A DNA stretch of 64,000 bases from Geoglobus acetivorans. GTDB lineage: Archaea > Halobacteriota > Archaeoglobi > Archaeoglobales > Archaeoglobaceae. The position numbers were made by a program, and so were the translations under genes. Positions 51,479 to 61,263 of the stretch are shown piece after piece. The notes below the pieces were generated by a model. The model was not told the origin of the DNA. It did not search any database and was given only the letters and a program-made list of their open reading frames with translations. Within the stretch, counting starts at the first letter, position 1, and each line of letters opens with the position of its first letter. Location: positions 682,001 through 746,000 of the forward strand of contig NZ_CP087714.1 in the NCBI RefSeq assembly GCF_039641995.1. Direction: 5' to 3'.

Positions 51479-52516
51479 TCAGCAAACTCTCGGAATCGGA
51501 TCCATTACCGGTGGGGGGAGGATCTTCGTCGTACCTATCCTTGTTTCAACCACGACCTCTTTGAATTCGTCGGTGGCATAGCCGATTATCTCCGCATTTT
51601 TGTCATGCATTCTCAGAGCTTTCAGAACATCCTCCGCAAGCTCGTTGACAACTCCGAGAACGACCTTGCCCTCGTTGGCGAGGGTTAGTGGGTCAAGTCC
51701 GAGAGCCTCACACACCCCGGCAACGTCATCTCTGACCGGAACTCTCTCTTCGTCTATTTTTATCCCAACACCGCTTTTTTCGGCCATTTCGTTTAGAGTC
51801 TCTGCCAGTCCCCCTCTTGTTGGGTCCTTCATTGCCACAATTCCCCCCACGTCAAGCGCGTCTCTCACGGCAAACCAGACTGGCTGGACATCACTCTTAA
51901 TGTCGATCTCAAATCCAAGGTCTTCCCTTTCAAGGAGCATTGTCAGACCATGCTCACCGATGGTTCCACTGACAATTATCTCATCTCCTGCTCTCAATCC
52001 GGAATCTCTGACCCACCTGAACGGGTAATCTCTGTGCTCCTTTATTGCCTCGAGATTCCTTTCAAGGTGCTCGTTTCTCATTCCAATCCCCGATGTGTTC
52101 ACGAAGATACCTGCGTTCATTTCGACGACCTTTGTGTCTCCCGTTATTATTCTAACACCAATCTTCTCTACCCAGTAGGCGATATCGTCCATAATTCTCT
52201 CGAATACACTGTCCTCAAACCCCTCCTGGATTATGAACGCAAGGGACATGAATGCGGGCTCAGCACCGACAACGGCAAGGTCATTCGCCGTACCGCAAAT
52301 CGCCAGGCTTCCTATGCTCCCCCCTCTGAATACCGGAGGGTAGGCGGTGTAGCTGTCTGTCGTCAGCACGTATGCATTATCAAAATCCGCCGAGTCCTCC
52401 ATGTCGGAAAGAGCGATTTCTCCAGCACTGGAGTCAATTCTTGAAAAAATCCTTTTTTTGAGGAATTCTGACATGTATTTTCCGCCGGCACCATCTTCTC
52501 TTCTTATCATCTTCAA
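51479..52516 (-). CDS. hypE: hydrogenase maturation protein HypE
   Basis: 345 residues. [48 protein letters not shown] and [17 protein letters not shown] are PurM-like HypE motifs. The C-terminus ends PRVC, the conserved cysteine that HypF carbamoylates and HypE dehydrates to a cyanide ligand for the [NiFe] centre. Overlaps hypF by 4 bases. Confidence 0.96.
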   Translation of the reverse strand: MKMIRREDGAGGKYMSEFLKKRIFSRIDSSAGEIALSDMEDSADFDNAYVLTTDSYTAYPPVFRGGSIGSLAICGTANDLAVVGAEPAFMSLAFIIQEGFEDSVFERIMDDIAYWVEKIGVRIITGDTKVVEMNAGIFVNTSGIGMRNEHLERNLEAIKEHRDYPFRWVRDSGLRAGDEIIVSGTIGEHGLTMLLEREDLGFEIDIKSDVQPVWFAVRDALDVGGIVAMKDPTRGGLAETLNEMAEKSGVGIKIDEERVPVRDDVAGVCEALGLDPLTLANEGKVVLGVVNELAEDVLKALRMHDKNAEIIGYATDEFKEVVVETRIGTTKILPPPVMDPIPRVC

Positions 52517-54747
52517 ACCTCCAGGAATTTTAGAGCATACAGCTGTCCGAGGGATATCCCATTATCTCCCGCCGGAACAAACTCATTCGTGTAAAATTTC
52601 AGGCTTTCTGAAAGCGAAGCCATGAAATGGGAGTTGTAGGCAACACCTCCGCTCACAACTACCGGAATATCATGCTCTTTCACAACCTCACAGAACGCCT
52701 TTGCGAGGTAGTCTATGAGTCTCCATGCAACCGCTCTTCTATCCTCTCCCTGCTCAAGCCTTTTGAGGGAGTCAGAAAATATATGGGCGAATCTGATAAT
52801 TCTGACGTAATCCTTCCTGCCTGAACCATCAATGCTGAACTCGGATGGTTCGTAGCTCTCCTCGATTACCGGCTCATACATCTGATCATCCCTTCTTGCA
52901 AGCCCTTCAGCTTTCATTGCGGGCTCTCCCTCGTATGTTCTCTTAAAGCAGACTTCCGTCATGGCTGCTATGGCGTCCATGTATCTCCCGGCTGAGGATG
53001 CTGAGATGGTGTTGATGTTCTTTACGTACATTTTCTCGAACAGCTCGAAACTCTCTCCCTCCCTTAAATACATCTCATAGCCCCTTAACAGCTCGAAGTC
53101 TTTCTCATGCTTGTATATTATCGAAAAAAGCGTTCTGAGAGGATAATGTACAGCGAGATCTCCTCCGAGTAGCTTTATTCTTTCCAGTCTTGCCACCCTC
53201 CTGAAAATTCTCTCTTTCAGGTCAACGTAGAGAACCTCGCCACCCCATATCGTGCCATCCATGCCGTAACCAGCCCCATCCACGGTTATAGCCATGGCCT
53301 TGTCAAGCCCTCTTTCAGCCATGACTGAGAGGGCGTGGGCAAGATGGTGCTGAACACTCAGCACTTCAGCTCCCGTTCTCTCGGCAAGTTCGGTGGCGTA
53401 TTGTGAGGTGTTGTAGAGCGGATGCATGTCCCGGACAACAAAGTCCGGGCTGATGCTGAGGTATTCCAGCCAGAATTCGACTGCCTTTTTGAAAAATCCG
53501 TTGAACGTTTTGAAGTTGGCGGTGTTGCCAATGTACTGTGATGGTATGGCCTTGCGATCCTTCAGGACTGCTATGGAATTGTAAAGCTCAGCTCCAAGTG
53601 AAATTGCCTCGGCATCAACCTCAATACTGATTGGAGTGGGGACGAAACCCCTCGAGCGTCGTATAATCATCCTCCTTCCACCGACAATTTTCAGGACCGA
53701 ATCGTCCACCCTGTTGTATATCCTCATGTTGTGGGTCAGCACAGCATCACACTTTATATCCGGCATTTCAATCGCCATCGGTTCTCCAGGCATGTTGGCA
53801 GAGGTCATGACGAGAGCATCAGCCCTCAAAAAGCTGAACAGGATTCTGTGAAGTGCAGTGTACGGTAGCATTATGCCTACAGTATCGAGGTGTGGTGCCA
53901 CCTGGTAAAGCTCCATCTTCTTTTTTAGCACGACAATGGGCCTTGTGTAGCTGAGAAGCTCTGACTTTTCCTTTTCGTTCACGTATGCGTACTTCTCTGC
54001 CGTTTCAATATCCCTCACCATTACTGCAAACGGTTGCTGGGGCCTTCTGAGAACAACCCTCAGCCCTTTCACGGTATCGTCGTCAGTAAGGCATGCGATG
54101 TGAAAGCCCCCAATTCCCTTTATTGCCAGGATTTTTCCGGAATCGAGCAGCTCAGCAGCCTTCCTGATCGCCTCAACCCCTCTGATTTCACAGGGAGCAA
54201 GCTGGTAGTGAGGCCCGCATTCGGGGCAGGTTATCGACTGGGCGAAATATCTTCTGTCCTCTGGATTTTCATATTCTTCCTGACATTTTTCACAAAGGGG
54301 GAATTCCGCAAGTGTGGTGTTCTCTCTGTCGAAGGGAAGTGAGAATGAGATGCTGAACCTCTGCCCACAGTCCGTGCATGTGGTGAAAGGGTAAAGGTAC
54401 CGCCTGTTGCTTTCATCAAAAATCTCCCTGGAACATTCATCGCATACTGCAAAATCCGGAGGAGGAAGTGAAAAAAGCCCGGAGACGCCACCACTTTTCA
54501 GGATTGTAAAGTCATCATAATCTCCATCTGCTTTTCGAATAATCACCTGGTCTATGACCGCCATCGGGGGCTTCTCTTTTTTGAGTCTCCCTATAAAAAC
54601 ATCCGGGTCTCTGTCAACCACAATCTCTACAGTACCATCTCCAACGTTTTTCACATAACCCTTAAGACCCATGTTCCTTGCAAGTCTAAAAACGAACGGT
54701 CTGAATCCCACTCCCTGAACTCTTCCGGTTACGAGGATTTTAAACAC
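52513..54747 (-). CDS. hypF: carbamoyltransferase HypF
   Basis: 744 residues with all domains: acylphosphatase-like ([18 protein letters not shown], residues 5-22), two zinc-finger sets ([33 protein letters not shown] near 105-190), a YrdC-like domain, and the C-terminal Kae1/carbamoyl transfer domain with the [10 protein letters not shown] motif near residue 470. It makes the carbamoyl group passed to HypE. Divergent from hypA, 49 bases apart from its ATG. Confidence 0.96.
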   Translation of the reverse strand: MFKILVTGRVQGVGFRPFVFRLARNMGLKGYVKNVGDGTVEIVVDRDPDVFIGRLKKEKPPMAVIDQVIIRKADGDYDDFTILKSGGVSGLFSLPPPDFAVCDECSREIFDESNRRYLYPFTTCTDCGQRFSISFSLPFDRENTTLAEFPLCEKCQEEYENPEDRRYFAQSITCPECGPHYQLAPCEIRGVEAIRKAAELLDSGKILAIKGIGGFHIACLTDDDTVKGLRVVLRRPQQPFAVMVRDIETAEKYAYVNEKEKSELLSYTRPIVVLKKKMELYQVAPHLDTVGIMLPYTALHRILFSFLRADALVMTSANMPGEPMAIEMPDIKCDAVLTHNMRIYNRVDDSVLKIVGGRRMIIRRSRGFVPTPISIEVDAEAISLGAELYNSIAVLKDRKAIPSQYIGNTANFKTFNGFFKKAVEFWLEYLSISPDFVVRDMHPLYNTSQYATELAERTGAEVLSVQHHLAHALSVMAERGLDKAMAITVDGAGYGMDGTIWGGEVLYVDLKERIFRRVARLERIKLLGGDLAVHYPLRTLFSIIYKHEKDFELLRGYEMYLREGESFELFEKMYVKNINTISASSAGRYMDAIAAMTEVCFKRTYEGEPAMKAEGLARRDDQMYEPVIEESYEPSEFSIDGSGRKDYVRIIRFAHIFSDSLKRLEQGEDRRAVAWRLIDYLAKAFCEVVKEHDIPVVVSGGVAYNSHFMASLSESLKFYTNEFVPAGDNGISLGQLYALKFLEV

Positions 54748-54796
54748 GAATCTGGGAGGGAAAATGGTTATATTACGTTTTCCATGCCTTGATGTG

Positions 54797-55132
54797 ATGC
54801 ACGAAATGAGTTATGCGGAGGCTATACTCGAAAATCTGATCAATCTGGCCGAAAGGAACAATGCCAGGGAAATTAAAAAAGCTCATCTCGTAATTGGTGA
54901 ACTGCTTTTGATAAATCCCGAACAGCTTGAGTTCTGTTTCAGGGCTATAAGCAGGGAAACGATAGCCGAAAACTGCACCCTTGAAATCGAGTTTGTGAAG
55001 CCCGAAATCAGGTGTGTGAAGTGCGGGAAAGAGTTCGAGGCTCCTGCGGGAGTCTGTGAGTGCGGTGGTTTTGTAAGTGTTAACGGCGGGAAGGAAATGA
55101 TTTTAAAAAGCGTAATTATGGAGGTGGATTGA
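54797..55132 (+). CDS. hypA: hydrogenase nickel incorporation protein HypA
   Basis: 111 residues from the ATG giving [14 protein letters not shown]; His2 binds nickel. The zinc site is [19 protein letters not shown]. It delivers nickel to the hydrogenase large subunit with HypB. An upstream frame to 54764 overlaps the promoter and is not used. Confidence 0.95.
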   Translation: MHEMSYAEAILENLINLAERNNAREIKKAHLVIGELLLINPEQLEFCFRAISRETIAENCTLEIEFVKPEIRCVKCGKEFEAPAGVCECGGFVSVNGGKEMILKSVIMEVD

Positions 55133-55794
55133 TGCACAAAATAGAGATCGACGCTGAAATTGATCTGCTGAGCGAAAACAGGAGACTTGCAGCGGAGAAC
55201 AGAAAGTTTCTGAGGGAACATGGTATTGTTGCGGTGAACATAATGGGTGCGATAGGCTCGGGGAAAACGCTGCTTATCGAGAAGACCGTTGAAGCTCTCA
55301 AGGGCATCAGAATTGGAGTGATTCTTGGAGATGTGATATGCAGGGCGGATTATGAGAGGGTGGCGGCACATGAAGTAAAGGCTGAGCCTGTTAATACCGG
55401 AAAAGAGTGTCATCTTGATGCTCACCTGATAAATCACAGAATTCAAAAATTTGAGGATGTTGACCTCCTTCTGATTGAAAATGTTGGCAACCTGATCTGC
55501 CCGGTGGATTTTGACCTCGGAGAGGACTTCAGGGTTGTGATGGTAAGCGTTACAGAAGGAGATGATGTGGTCGAGAAGCATCCTGAAATTTTCAGGCTTG
55601 CTGACGTCATAATAATCAACAAGGTGGCACTTGCGGAGTTTGTTGAGGCGGATGTGGATAAGATGGAAAGGGATGCAAAAAATCTTAACCCTGAGGCGAG
55701 AATAATCAGGATGGATCTGAAAAAAGACATCGGGTTTGATGAGTGGATTGAATTTCTGAGGGGTGTCCTGAATGTGTCTGGCAATTCCAGCTGA
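55132..55794 (+). CDS. hypB: hydrogenase nickel insertion GTPase HypB
   Basis: 220 residues. P-loop MGAIGSGKTLLIEKT near residue 40, GDVICRADYERV, and LLIENVGNLICPVDFDLGED near residue 122; NKVALAEF is the base-recognition region. It has no histidine-rich nickel-storage N-terminus. Its ATG overlaps the hypA stop. It overlaps hypC by 23 bases. Confidence 0.95.
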   Translation: MHKIEIDAEIDLLSENRRLAAENRKFLREHGIVAVNIMGAIGSGKTLLIEKTVEALKGIRIGVILGDVICRADYERVAAHEVKAEPVNTGKECHLDAHLINHRIQKFEDVDLLLIENVGNLICPVDFDLGEDFRVVMVSVTEGDDVVEKHPEIFRLADVIIINKVALAEFVEADVDKMERDAKNLNPEARIIRMDLKKDIGFDEWIEFLRGVLNVSGNSS

Positions 55795-55987
55795 AGTCGT
55801 GGAGGTTGAGTGGCCTTACGCCACGGTGGACATGAAGGGGGCTAAGAGGAAGGTGAGGGTTGATCTGCTTGATGATGTTAAGGTTGGGGATTACGTTTTA
55901 ATTCATGTTGGGCTTGCGATACAGAAGGTTTCGAAAGAGGAAGTTGAGGAGATTGATAGGCTATGGCAGAAGATACTGGAAGAATAG
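55772..55987 (+). CDS. hypC: hydrogenase assembly chaperone HypC
   Basis: 71 residues starting MCLAIPAEVVEVEWPYATVD; Cys2 is essential and binds the Fe(CN)2CO precursor with HypD. Overlaps both neighbours, hypB by 23 bases and hypD by 25. Confidence 0.95.
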   Translation: MCLAIPAEVVEVEWPYATVDMKGAKRKVRVDLLDDVKVGDYVLIHVGLAIQKVSKEEVEEIDRLWQKILEE

Positions 55988-57021
55988 TCCGGAAGATAGA
56001 GGAGCTTAGTGAAGGACAGGAAATCAACCTGATGCATCTGTGCGGGACACATGAAGACACAATTTCGAAGTACAACCTCAGGAGTATTCTCCCTCCAAAC
56101 GTAAAGCTTCTGAGCGGACCCGGATGTCCAGTGTGCATAATCCCCGACACGGATCTGCAGGAGGTATTTCATCTTCTCGAAAACCGGGATGTTATCCTCA
56201 CGACGTTTGGTGATATGGCAAGGGTTCCGTTCGAGGACAGGAGCCTCTTCTATTACAGGAGTAAGGGAAAGGACGTCAGAATAGTTTACAGCGTTTTCGA
56301 TGCTGTTGAGATTGCAAAGCGGGAAGATAAGGACGTGGTATTTTTCGGCATTGGATTTGAGACGACCATGCCGTCAATAGCTGTGGCGATTAAGGATTCT
56401 CCTGAGAACTTTTACGTGTACTCTGCTCACAGGTTCTTCATCCCTGCGATAGAGGCTCTGGTATCCGAGGATATGAAGATTGATGGCTTCATCAATCCGG
56501 GACACGTTTCCACGATCGTTGGCGTGAAAGCCTATGAGAGGTACAGAAAATATGGCATTCCAATGGCCATAGCAGGATTTGAACCACAGGATGTGCTTCT
56601 TGCGGTTTACATGCTCGTTAGGGCAGTTAAAGAAAATGACGGTGGAATCTTCAACGAATACACGAGGGCAGTCAAATACGAGGGTAATGTGAAAGCCCAG
56701 GAGGTCATGAATGAGGTGTTTTATTCCAGAGATGGCGAGTGGAGGGGTCTGGGTACAATTCCTGAAACCGGCGTCGGAATAAGGAATGACTTTGAAGAAA
56801 AAGATGCCGAAAAGGTATTTGAGGATGTGTTTGAGAACTTTGCTCCAAAGGAGGATAAGCGGAAGAAGCACTGCAGGTGTGGCGAGGTCCTAAAGGGGCT
56901 GATAACTCCGAAGGATTGCAGGCTGTTCATGACTGCATGCACACCCCGAAACCCCATAGGCCCGTGCATGGTGAGCTTCGAGGGTACGTGCAATATATGG
57001 GCCAAGTACAGTATCTCATGA
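55963..57021 (+). CDS. hypD: hydrogenase maturation protein HypD
   Basis: 352 residues. MHLCGTHEDTISKY, SGPGCPVCIIPDTDL, GFETTMPS and the C-terminal iron-sulphur cysteines (HCRCGEVLKG, DCRLFMTAC, GPCMVSFEGTC) are all present. With HypC it assembles the iron cyanide/carbonyl unit. Its end overlaps the convergent Lhr gene by 6 bases. Confidence 0.96.
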   Translation: MAEDTGRIVRKIEELSEGQEINLMHLCGTHEDTISKYNLRSILPPNVKLLSGPGCPVCIIPDTDLQEVFHLLENRDVILTTFGDMARVPFEDRSLFYYRSKGKDVRIVYSVFDAVEIAKREDKDVVFFGIGFETTMPSIAVAIKDSPENFYVYSAHRFFIPAIEALVSEDMKIDGFINPGHVSTIVGVKAYERYRKYGIPMAIAGFEPQDVLLAVYMLVRAVKENDGGIFNEYTRAVKYEGNVKAQEVMNEVFYSRDGEWRGLGTIPETGVGIRNDFEEKDAEKVFEDVFENFAPKEDKRKKHCRCGEVLKGLITPKDCRLFMTACTPRNPIGPCMVSFEGTCNIWAKYSIS

Positions 57022-59595
57022 GTTCGCAGAAAGGTATGCAAGAATTTTTTCGTGCAGTTCCCTCAACACCTTTCTTCTATCCTCCATAAGAACGACATCT
57101 TCCTCCCCCATCACGTAGAGGTTCAGGCCAAACGGGCTTGGATAGGGGATGCGTGTAATAACCACATCGATCTCTTTCCCGATTTTTGAAAGATAATCCC
57201 TCGCATTTTTGATGTCCATCGCATCTTCCATAATCTCCCGGAATGTCTCCTTTATTACCGGGAACTCCTTTCCGAAGTGTTTCAGAAGCAGCCTGAGCAG
57301 AGTGTCTGCGTTTACCTGCTGCCTCCATACGCTTTTCTCTCTCCCGAGATAATTTCTCAAAATCATCAGGCTTCTCACAGCAACATGTCTGAACCTCCTT
57401 CTGAGAATTTCGGTTTTCATGAGCGCCTCTTTAAGGTCCTCTTCAAAATCCTTCAGCTCGAAGAGGTCGATTATTTCACTGTCCTTCAATCTTTTATTCT
57501 GAGGGAGGATGAGAACAAAGCCATTGTCGTTCAGAGTAAACTGGACATTGCACCTCTTTGCTTTTCCAACCCTGTAAGCGAATGTTCTTGCGATGGCACT
57601 GTTGGCTCTTCTGCCCACAAGGGTGTGGAAGAAATAGTAGTTTCTCTCTTCTTCAAGCTTCTCCACCACAAGCCTCCTGCTGTGTGGGATGATGCTGAAC
57701 CTCTTCTGCTCGTCGAAGTACTCTATGATGGACTCTACAGCATTCCTGTCTGCTGGAAAGCTCTTCAGTATTTCATGTGCATTTTCAAGGTTTTCGTCCA
57801 TTTCTTTTCTGAACTCCTGTATTCTCAGTGCGAGATCGTAGCTCAGGGGCAACTGCTCGGAAAACCAGCTTGGGACTGTAGGTTTCTCGCCCTTAACCTC
57901 TTCGACTATTATGCGCATACCCCTCGATCTCAGAAATCTGAATGTCCTTCCCGCAAGAACGAAAATATCTCCCTTAACGAGCCTCTCTGCAAACTCCTCC
58001 TCGACCTTTCCCACGTGGTGCCCATCCTTTGTCACGACCGACACTGCAACCTCGTCCGGGATTGTACCGGTGTTGAGATAGTATATGGGCCGCACCATTT
58101 TGCCCCTTTTCCCGAATTCCATGGTATCCTCGTCGAACCATATTTTTCCGTAAACGTTCTTCTCCTCAAGCTCTGAATATTTTCCTGCCAGGTATCTCAG
58201 CACGGCCACGAATTCTTCTTTTGTGAGGTTTCTGTAGGGGTATGCTCTTTTCACGACTCTGAGAGCATCATCGACACTCCATTTTCTTTCGATCGCCATT
58301 CCAACAACGTGCTGACACAGCACATCGAGAGGTTTTTCCGGAATATGGATCCTGTCAAGCCGTCTCTCAAGGGCTTCCCTGGCCAGAACAGAACACTCAA
58401 TGAGGTCGTCATGGTCAAGAACCACGATTCTGCCCACACTCGTCTCGTGGAGCTTATGCCCTGCTCTGCCAATTCTCTGCAATGCTCTGTTTATGCTTTT
58501 CGGAGAACCTATGAGAATTACCAGGTCAACATATCCAATATCTATGCCAAGTTCCAGGCTTGTTGAGCTCACCACAACCTTAAGTTCGCCCCTCTTCAGC
58601 TTCTCCTCAACTTCGAGCCTCACATCCTTTGAGAGAGATGAATGGTGTGCAGCAACCGGAAACTCTTCCCCCATTATTTTTTTGAGATGGAACACGACTC
58701 TCTCCGTTGCACTTCTCGTATTTGTGAATATCAGCGTGGTCTTTGACTCTCTTATCATTTCTGCCAGTGTTTGATAGAGTCTCTCGCTTATCTCCTCAGC
58801 GGTGGCGTTGAAGAGATTTTCTACGAGTGAAAGCACTGAGATGTCAATTTTCTTTTCGAAGGTCACATCTGCAATCATACAGTCCCTCTCTCTGCCGTTT
58901 TCATATCCGGCAAGGAACTTTGCCACCTCTTCAAGCGGATGTATTGTTGCAGAGAGACCTATCCTCACCATCTTCCCTTCCTGGATTTCCTGAAGTCTCT
59001 CTACCGAGAGTGAGAGGTGGGTGCCACGTTTGTTCTCTGCAAGGGCATGAAGTTCATCTATTATGAGAAACTCCACCTTCTTCAGGGCTTTTGAGAACTT
59101 GGGTGAGCACAGAGCAATTGCAAGACTCTCGGGGGTGGTTATGAGTATATGTGGGGGCTTTCTGAGCTGTCTCTGCTTCTCGCTTGAATCCGTGTCTCCT
59201 GTTCTCACAGCTACCCTTATCTTCTGAATTCTGATCTTTTTTCTCCCTGCCAGCTCGTAGATTTCGTTCAGCGGTTCTTCGAGATTTTTCCTTATGTCGT
59301 TGTTAAGGGCTTTCAGTGGGGACACATACACGACGTACACTCTGTCCTCGAGCGTCCCCTCCACTGCTCTGTCGAGAAGCCTGCTCAGAGCGGTCATGAA
59401 AGCTGCGAGAGTCTTGCCGCTCCCGGTGGGAGAGGAGATCAGCACGTTATTGCCGTTAAAAGCCTCCATTATTGAATACTTCTGGGGTGGAGTAAATTCA
59501 CCATATTTTGCTTCAAACCATTCCCTCAGAATGGGGTTGAGCCTTGATTTTATCTCCTCATCATCGTATGCATTTCCCTGAACTATCACCAGCAT
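57016..59595 (-). CDS. Lhr-type superfamily 2 helicase
   Basis: 859 residues, Lhr-core length. Walker A SPTGSGKTLAAF near residue 54, DELHAL near residue 180, SATIHPLEEVA, and motif VI QRIGRAGHKLHETS near residue 370, followed by winged-helix and the Lhr C-terminal domains. Lhr helicases translocate 3'-5' and act in DNA repair; archaeal Lhr2 may also remodel RNA. The start MLVIVQGNAY at the ATG (59595) has no strong Shine-Dalgarno. Confidence 0.93.
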   Translation of the reverse strand: MLVIVQGNAYDDEEIKSRLNPILREWFEAKYGEFTPPQKYSIMEAFNGNNVLISSPTGSGKTLAAFMTALSRLLDRAVEGTLEDRVYVVYVSPLKALNNDIRKNLEEPLNEIYELAGRKKIRIQKIRVAVRTGDTDSSEKQRQLRKPPHILITTPESLAIALCSPKFSKALKKVEFLIIDELHALAENKRGTHLSLSVERLQEIQEGKMVRIGLSATIHPLEEVAKFLAGYENGRERDCMIADVTFEKKIDISVLSLVENLFNATAEEISERLYQTLAEMIRESKTTLIFTNTRSATERVVFHLKKIMGEEFPVAAHHSSLSKDVRLEVEEKLKRGELKVVVSSTSLELGIDIGYVDLVILIGSPKSINRALQRIGRAGHKLHETSVGRIVVLDHDDLIECSVLAREALERRLDRIHIPEKPLDVLCQHVVGMAIERKWSVDDALRVVKRAYPYRNLTKEEFVAVLRYLAGKYSELEEKNVYGKIWFDEDTMEFGKRGKMVRPIYYLNTGTIPDEVAVSVVTKDGHHVGKVEEEFAERLVKGDIFVLAGRTFRFLRSRGMRIIVEEVKGEKPTVPSWFSEQLPLSYDLALRIQEFRKEMDENLENAHEILKSFPADRNAVESIIEYFDEQKRFSIIPHSRRLVVEKLEEERNYYFFHTLVGRRANSAIARTFAYRVGKAKRCNVQFTLNDNGFVLILPQNKRLKDSEIIDLFELKDFEEDLKEALMKTEILRRRFRHVAVRSLMILRNYLGREKSVWRQQVNADTLLRLLLKHFGKEFPVIKETFREIMEDAMDIKNARDYLSKIGKEIDVVITRIPYPSPFGLNLYVMGEEDVVLMEDRRKVLRELHEKILAYLSANS

Positions 59596-59656
59596 CCGGT
59601 TCTGTGAGGCTGCTTAAAATGTTGTGGTACCTCAATGCAATCTCCTGGTTGGTGAA

Positions 59657-59670
59657 AAACAATATATAAT
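59657..59670 (+). promoter_or_regulatory. promoter of the lipoprotein gene
   Basis: The TATA-like AACAATATATAATT lies about 45 bases before the ATG at 59711, which has GGAGGT 7-13 bases upstream. Confidence 0.55.
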
Positions 59671-59710
59671 TCTTAAGCTAAAATCATGATAATTAATGGA
59701 GGTACCGTGC

Positions 59711-60361
59711 ATGAGGAAAATACTGGTGGTTGTGCTTGCAGTTCTGGCTCTTGTAATGGCAGGTTGCTCAGGCCAGAAAGAAGAGTCCAAACCGGCTGCA
59801 ACACCGACACCCGTCTCAACGCCGGAAGCTGAGAAAACCCCTGAACCCGCACAGGGAGAAAGTTCAGGTGAAAGTGGTACATCTGCCGGCGGAATCAATA
59901 CGCTTTACGACCTGTTTGTGGCTAAAAAGATGTATTACGGGAAAGCAACGGTGGTGGAAAACGGGGAAACGAGGACGGTGGAGTTCTGGTATTACTATGA
60001 TGCGAACAATAACGAGCAGCTAATGCGAATGGAGCATTCTGATGGCGGAGTTGTCATAATGCGGAACAAGTATGAGGATAACACGCTTACAATGACGATG
60101 TACATGAAGGGGATGCAGGGTATGCCCATGTCTCCCAACTGCGACTGGGTTATGGTAAAGACCACTCAAACTGTGAGTCCTGGAGAGGCTGAGGAGGTTA
60201 AGGATGAACCTGTGGGTGATGCATTTACGGCGACTGTGAGTTATCAGGGGCAGGTTATGGAGAACTATGAGGGGAAATTTGTTGACGCTGATCTAACGCT
60301 TTTCCAGCCCGATGGAGAGGTGTGTTCGGTAACGATGGTGATGACTCCGTCACAGGGATGA
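59711..60361 (+). CDS. lipoprotein of unknown function
   Basis: 216 residues. MRKILVVVLAVLALVMAGCSG is a lipoprotein signal with a lipobox-like VMAGC; a Thr/Pro/Glu/Ser-rich linker (residues 25-62) follows, then a beta-rich domain (VENGETRTVEFWYYYDANNNEQLMRM, methionine-rich MKGMQGMPMS). No family recognised. The structure resembles archaeal outward-facing lipoproteins with a LolA-like fold, but I cannot confirm that. Confidence 0.8.
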   Translation: MRKILVVVLAVLALVMAGCSGQKEESKPAATPTPVSTPEAEKTPEPAQGESSGESGTSAGGINTLYDLFVAKKMYYGKATVVENGETRTVEFWYYYDANNNEQLMRMEHSDGGVVIMRNKYEDNTLTMTMYMKGMQGMPMSPNCDWVMVKTTQTVSPGEAEEVKDEPVGDAFTATVSYQGQVMENYEGKFVDADLTLFQPDGEVCSVTMVMTPSQG

Positions 60362-60423
60362 GATACTGCCATTTTGATAAAAAGGTAACAAAATTTTTTT
60401 ACCCTGCTTTTTTCCCATGTCCG

Positions 60424-61263
60424 ATGAAAAGACTTCACGCGGACCTCGGTCTTCTGGCTGTGGCGTTGATATGGGGTGCAACTTTTCCCGTTGTCAAGAT
60501 TGCGCTTGAATTCATGTCTCCGTTTGCATTCAATGCGGTAAGGTTCATTTTCACAGGATTGCTTTTCTTCCCATTTTTGAGGATGGATGAACTCCGGGCT
60601 GGAATTGCCATAGGCTCTGCAACCTTCCTCGGTTATGCGCTTCAGACCGCTGGACTTCAGTACACAACGGCAACGAACGCAGGATTCATAACCTCAGTGT
60701 ATATCGTGATAACTCCAATTCTGGCTTTTCTGCTGTATAGGGAGCGAGTTTCACTAACTGAGGTTGCGGCAGTTCTTCTTGCTTTTGTGGGCATTTATCT
60801 TCTTTCTGGATACGCTGGTTTCAACTACGGCGATCTGCTCATTCTTCTCTGTGCAGTAGCTTTTGCCCTCGAAATTGCCATGATTTCGCACTACGCAAAA
60901 AATCTGAACCCTCTGAGTCTTGCGGGCTGGCAGGTTGTGGCTGTGGGGATGTTTTCAGCCATGCCGGCGGCTTTCATTACTGACCGATTTGTGCTGAACA
61001 GCTACGTTCTTTTTGCCCTGCTGGTTACGGGTTTACTGGGAACGTTCGTTGCAAAAATTCTTCAGAATTACATGCAGGCACACACAAAGTCGGTGGATGC
61101 CGGAATAATTCTGTCAATGGAGGGCGTGTTTTCCTACATGTTTGCGGCCGTATTTCTCGGCGAGCGTCTCGACATGCTTCAGTATGCGGGCGTTGCCCTC
61201 CTGTTCATAGCAATACTGCTCGTTTCGCTGAAGGATGAAGTTTCCGGGCTAATCAAGGCTTAA
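60424..61263 (+). CDS. EamA/DMT-family transporter
   Basis: 279 residues starting MKRLHADLGLLAVALIWGAT (the frame upstream overlaps the lipoprotein gene and is not used). Ten hydrophobic helices arranged as two EamA repeats (ALIWGATFPVVKIALEFMSPF; FLGERLDMLQYAGVALLFIAILLV). Substrates of this superfamily vary from amino acids to nucleotide sugars; unspecified here. Its end overlaps the convergent helicase gene by 15 bases. Confidence 0.92.
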   Translation: MKRLHADLGLLAVALIWGATFPVVKIALEFMSPFAFNAVRFIFTGLLFFPFLRMDELRAGIAIGSATFLGYALQTAGLQYTTATNAGFITSVYIVITPILAFLLYRERVSLTEVAAVLLAFVGIYLLSGYAGFNYGDLLILLCAVAFALEIAMISHYAKNLNPLSLAGWQVVAVGMFSAMPAAFITDRFVLNSYVLFALLVTGLLGTFVAKILQNYMQAHTKSVDAGIILSMEGVFSYMFAAVFLGERLDMLQYAGVALLFIAILLVSLKDEVSGLIKA

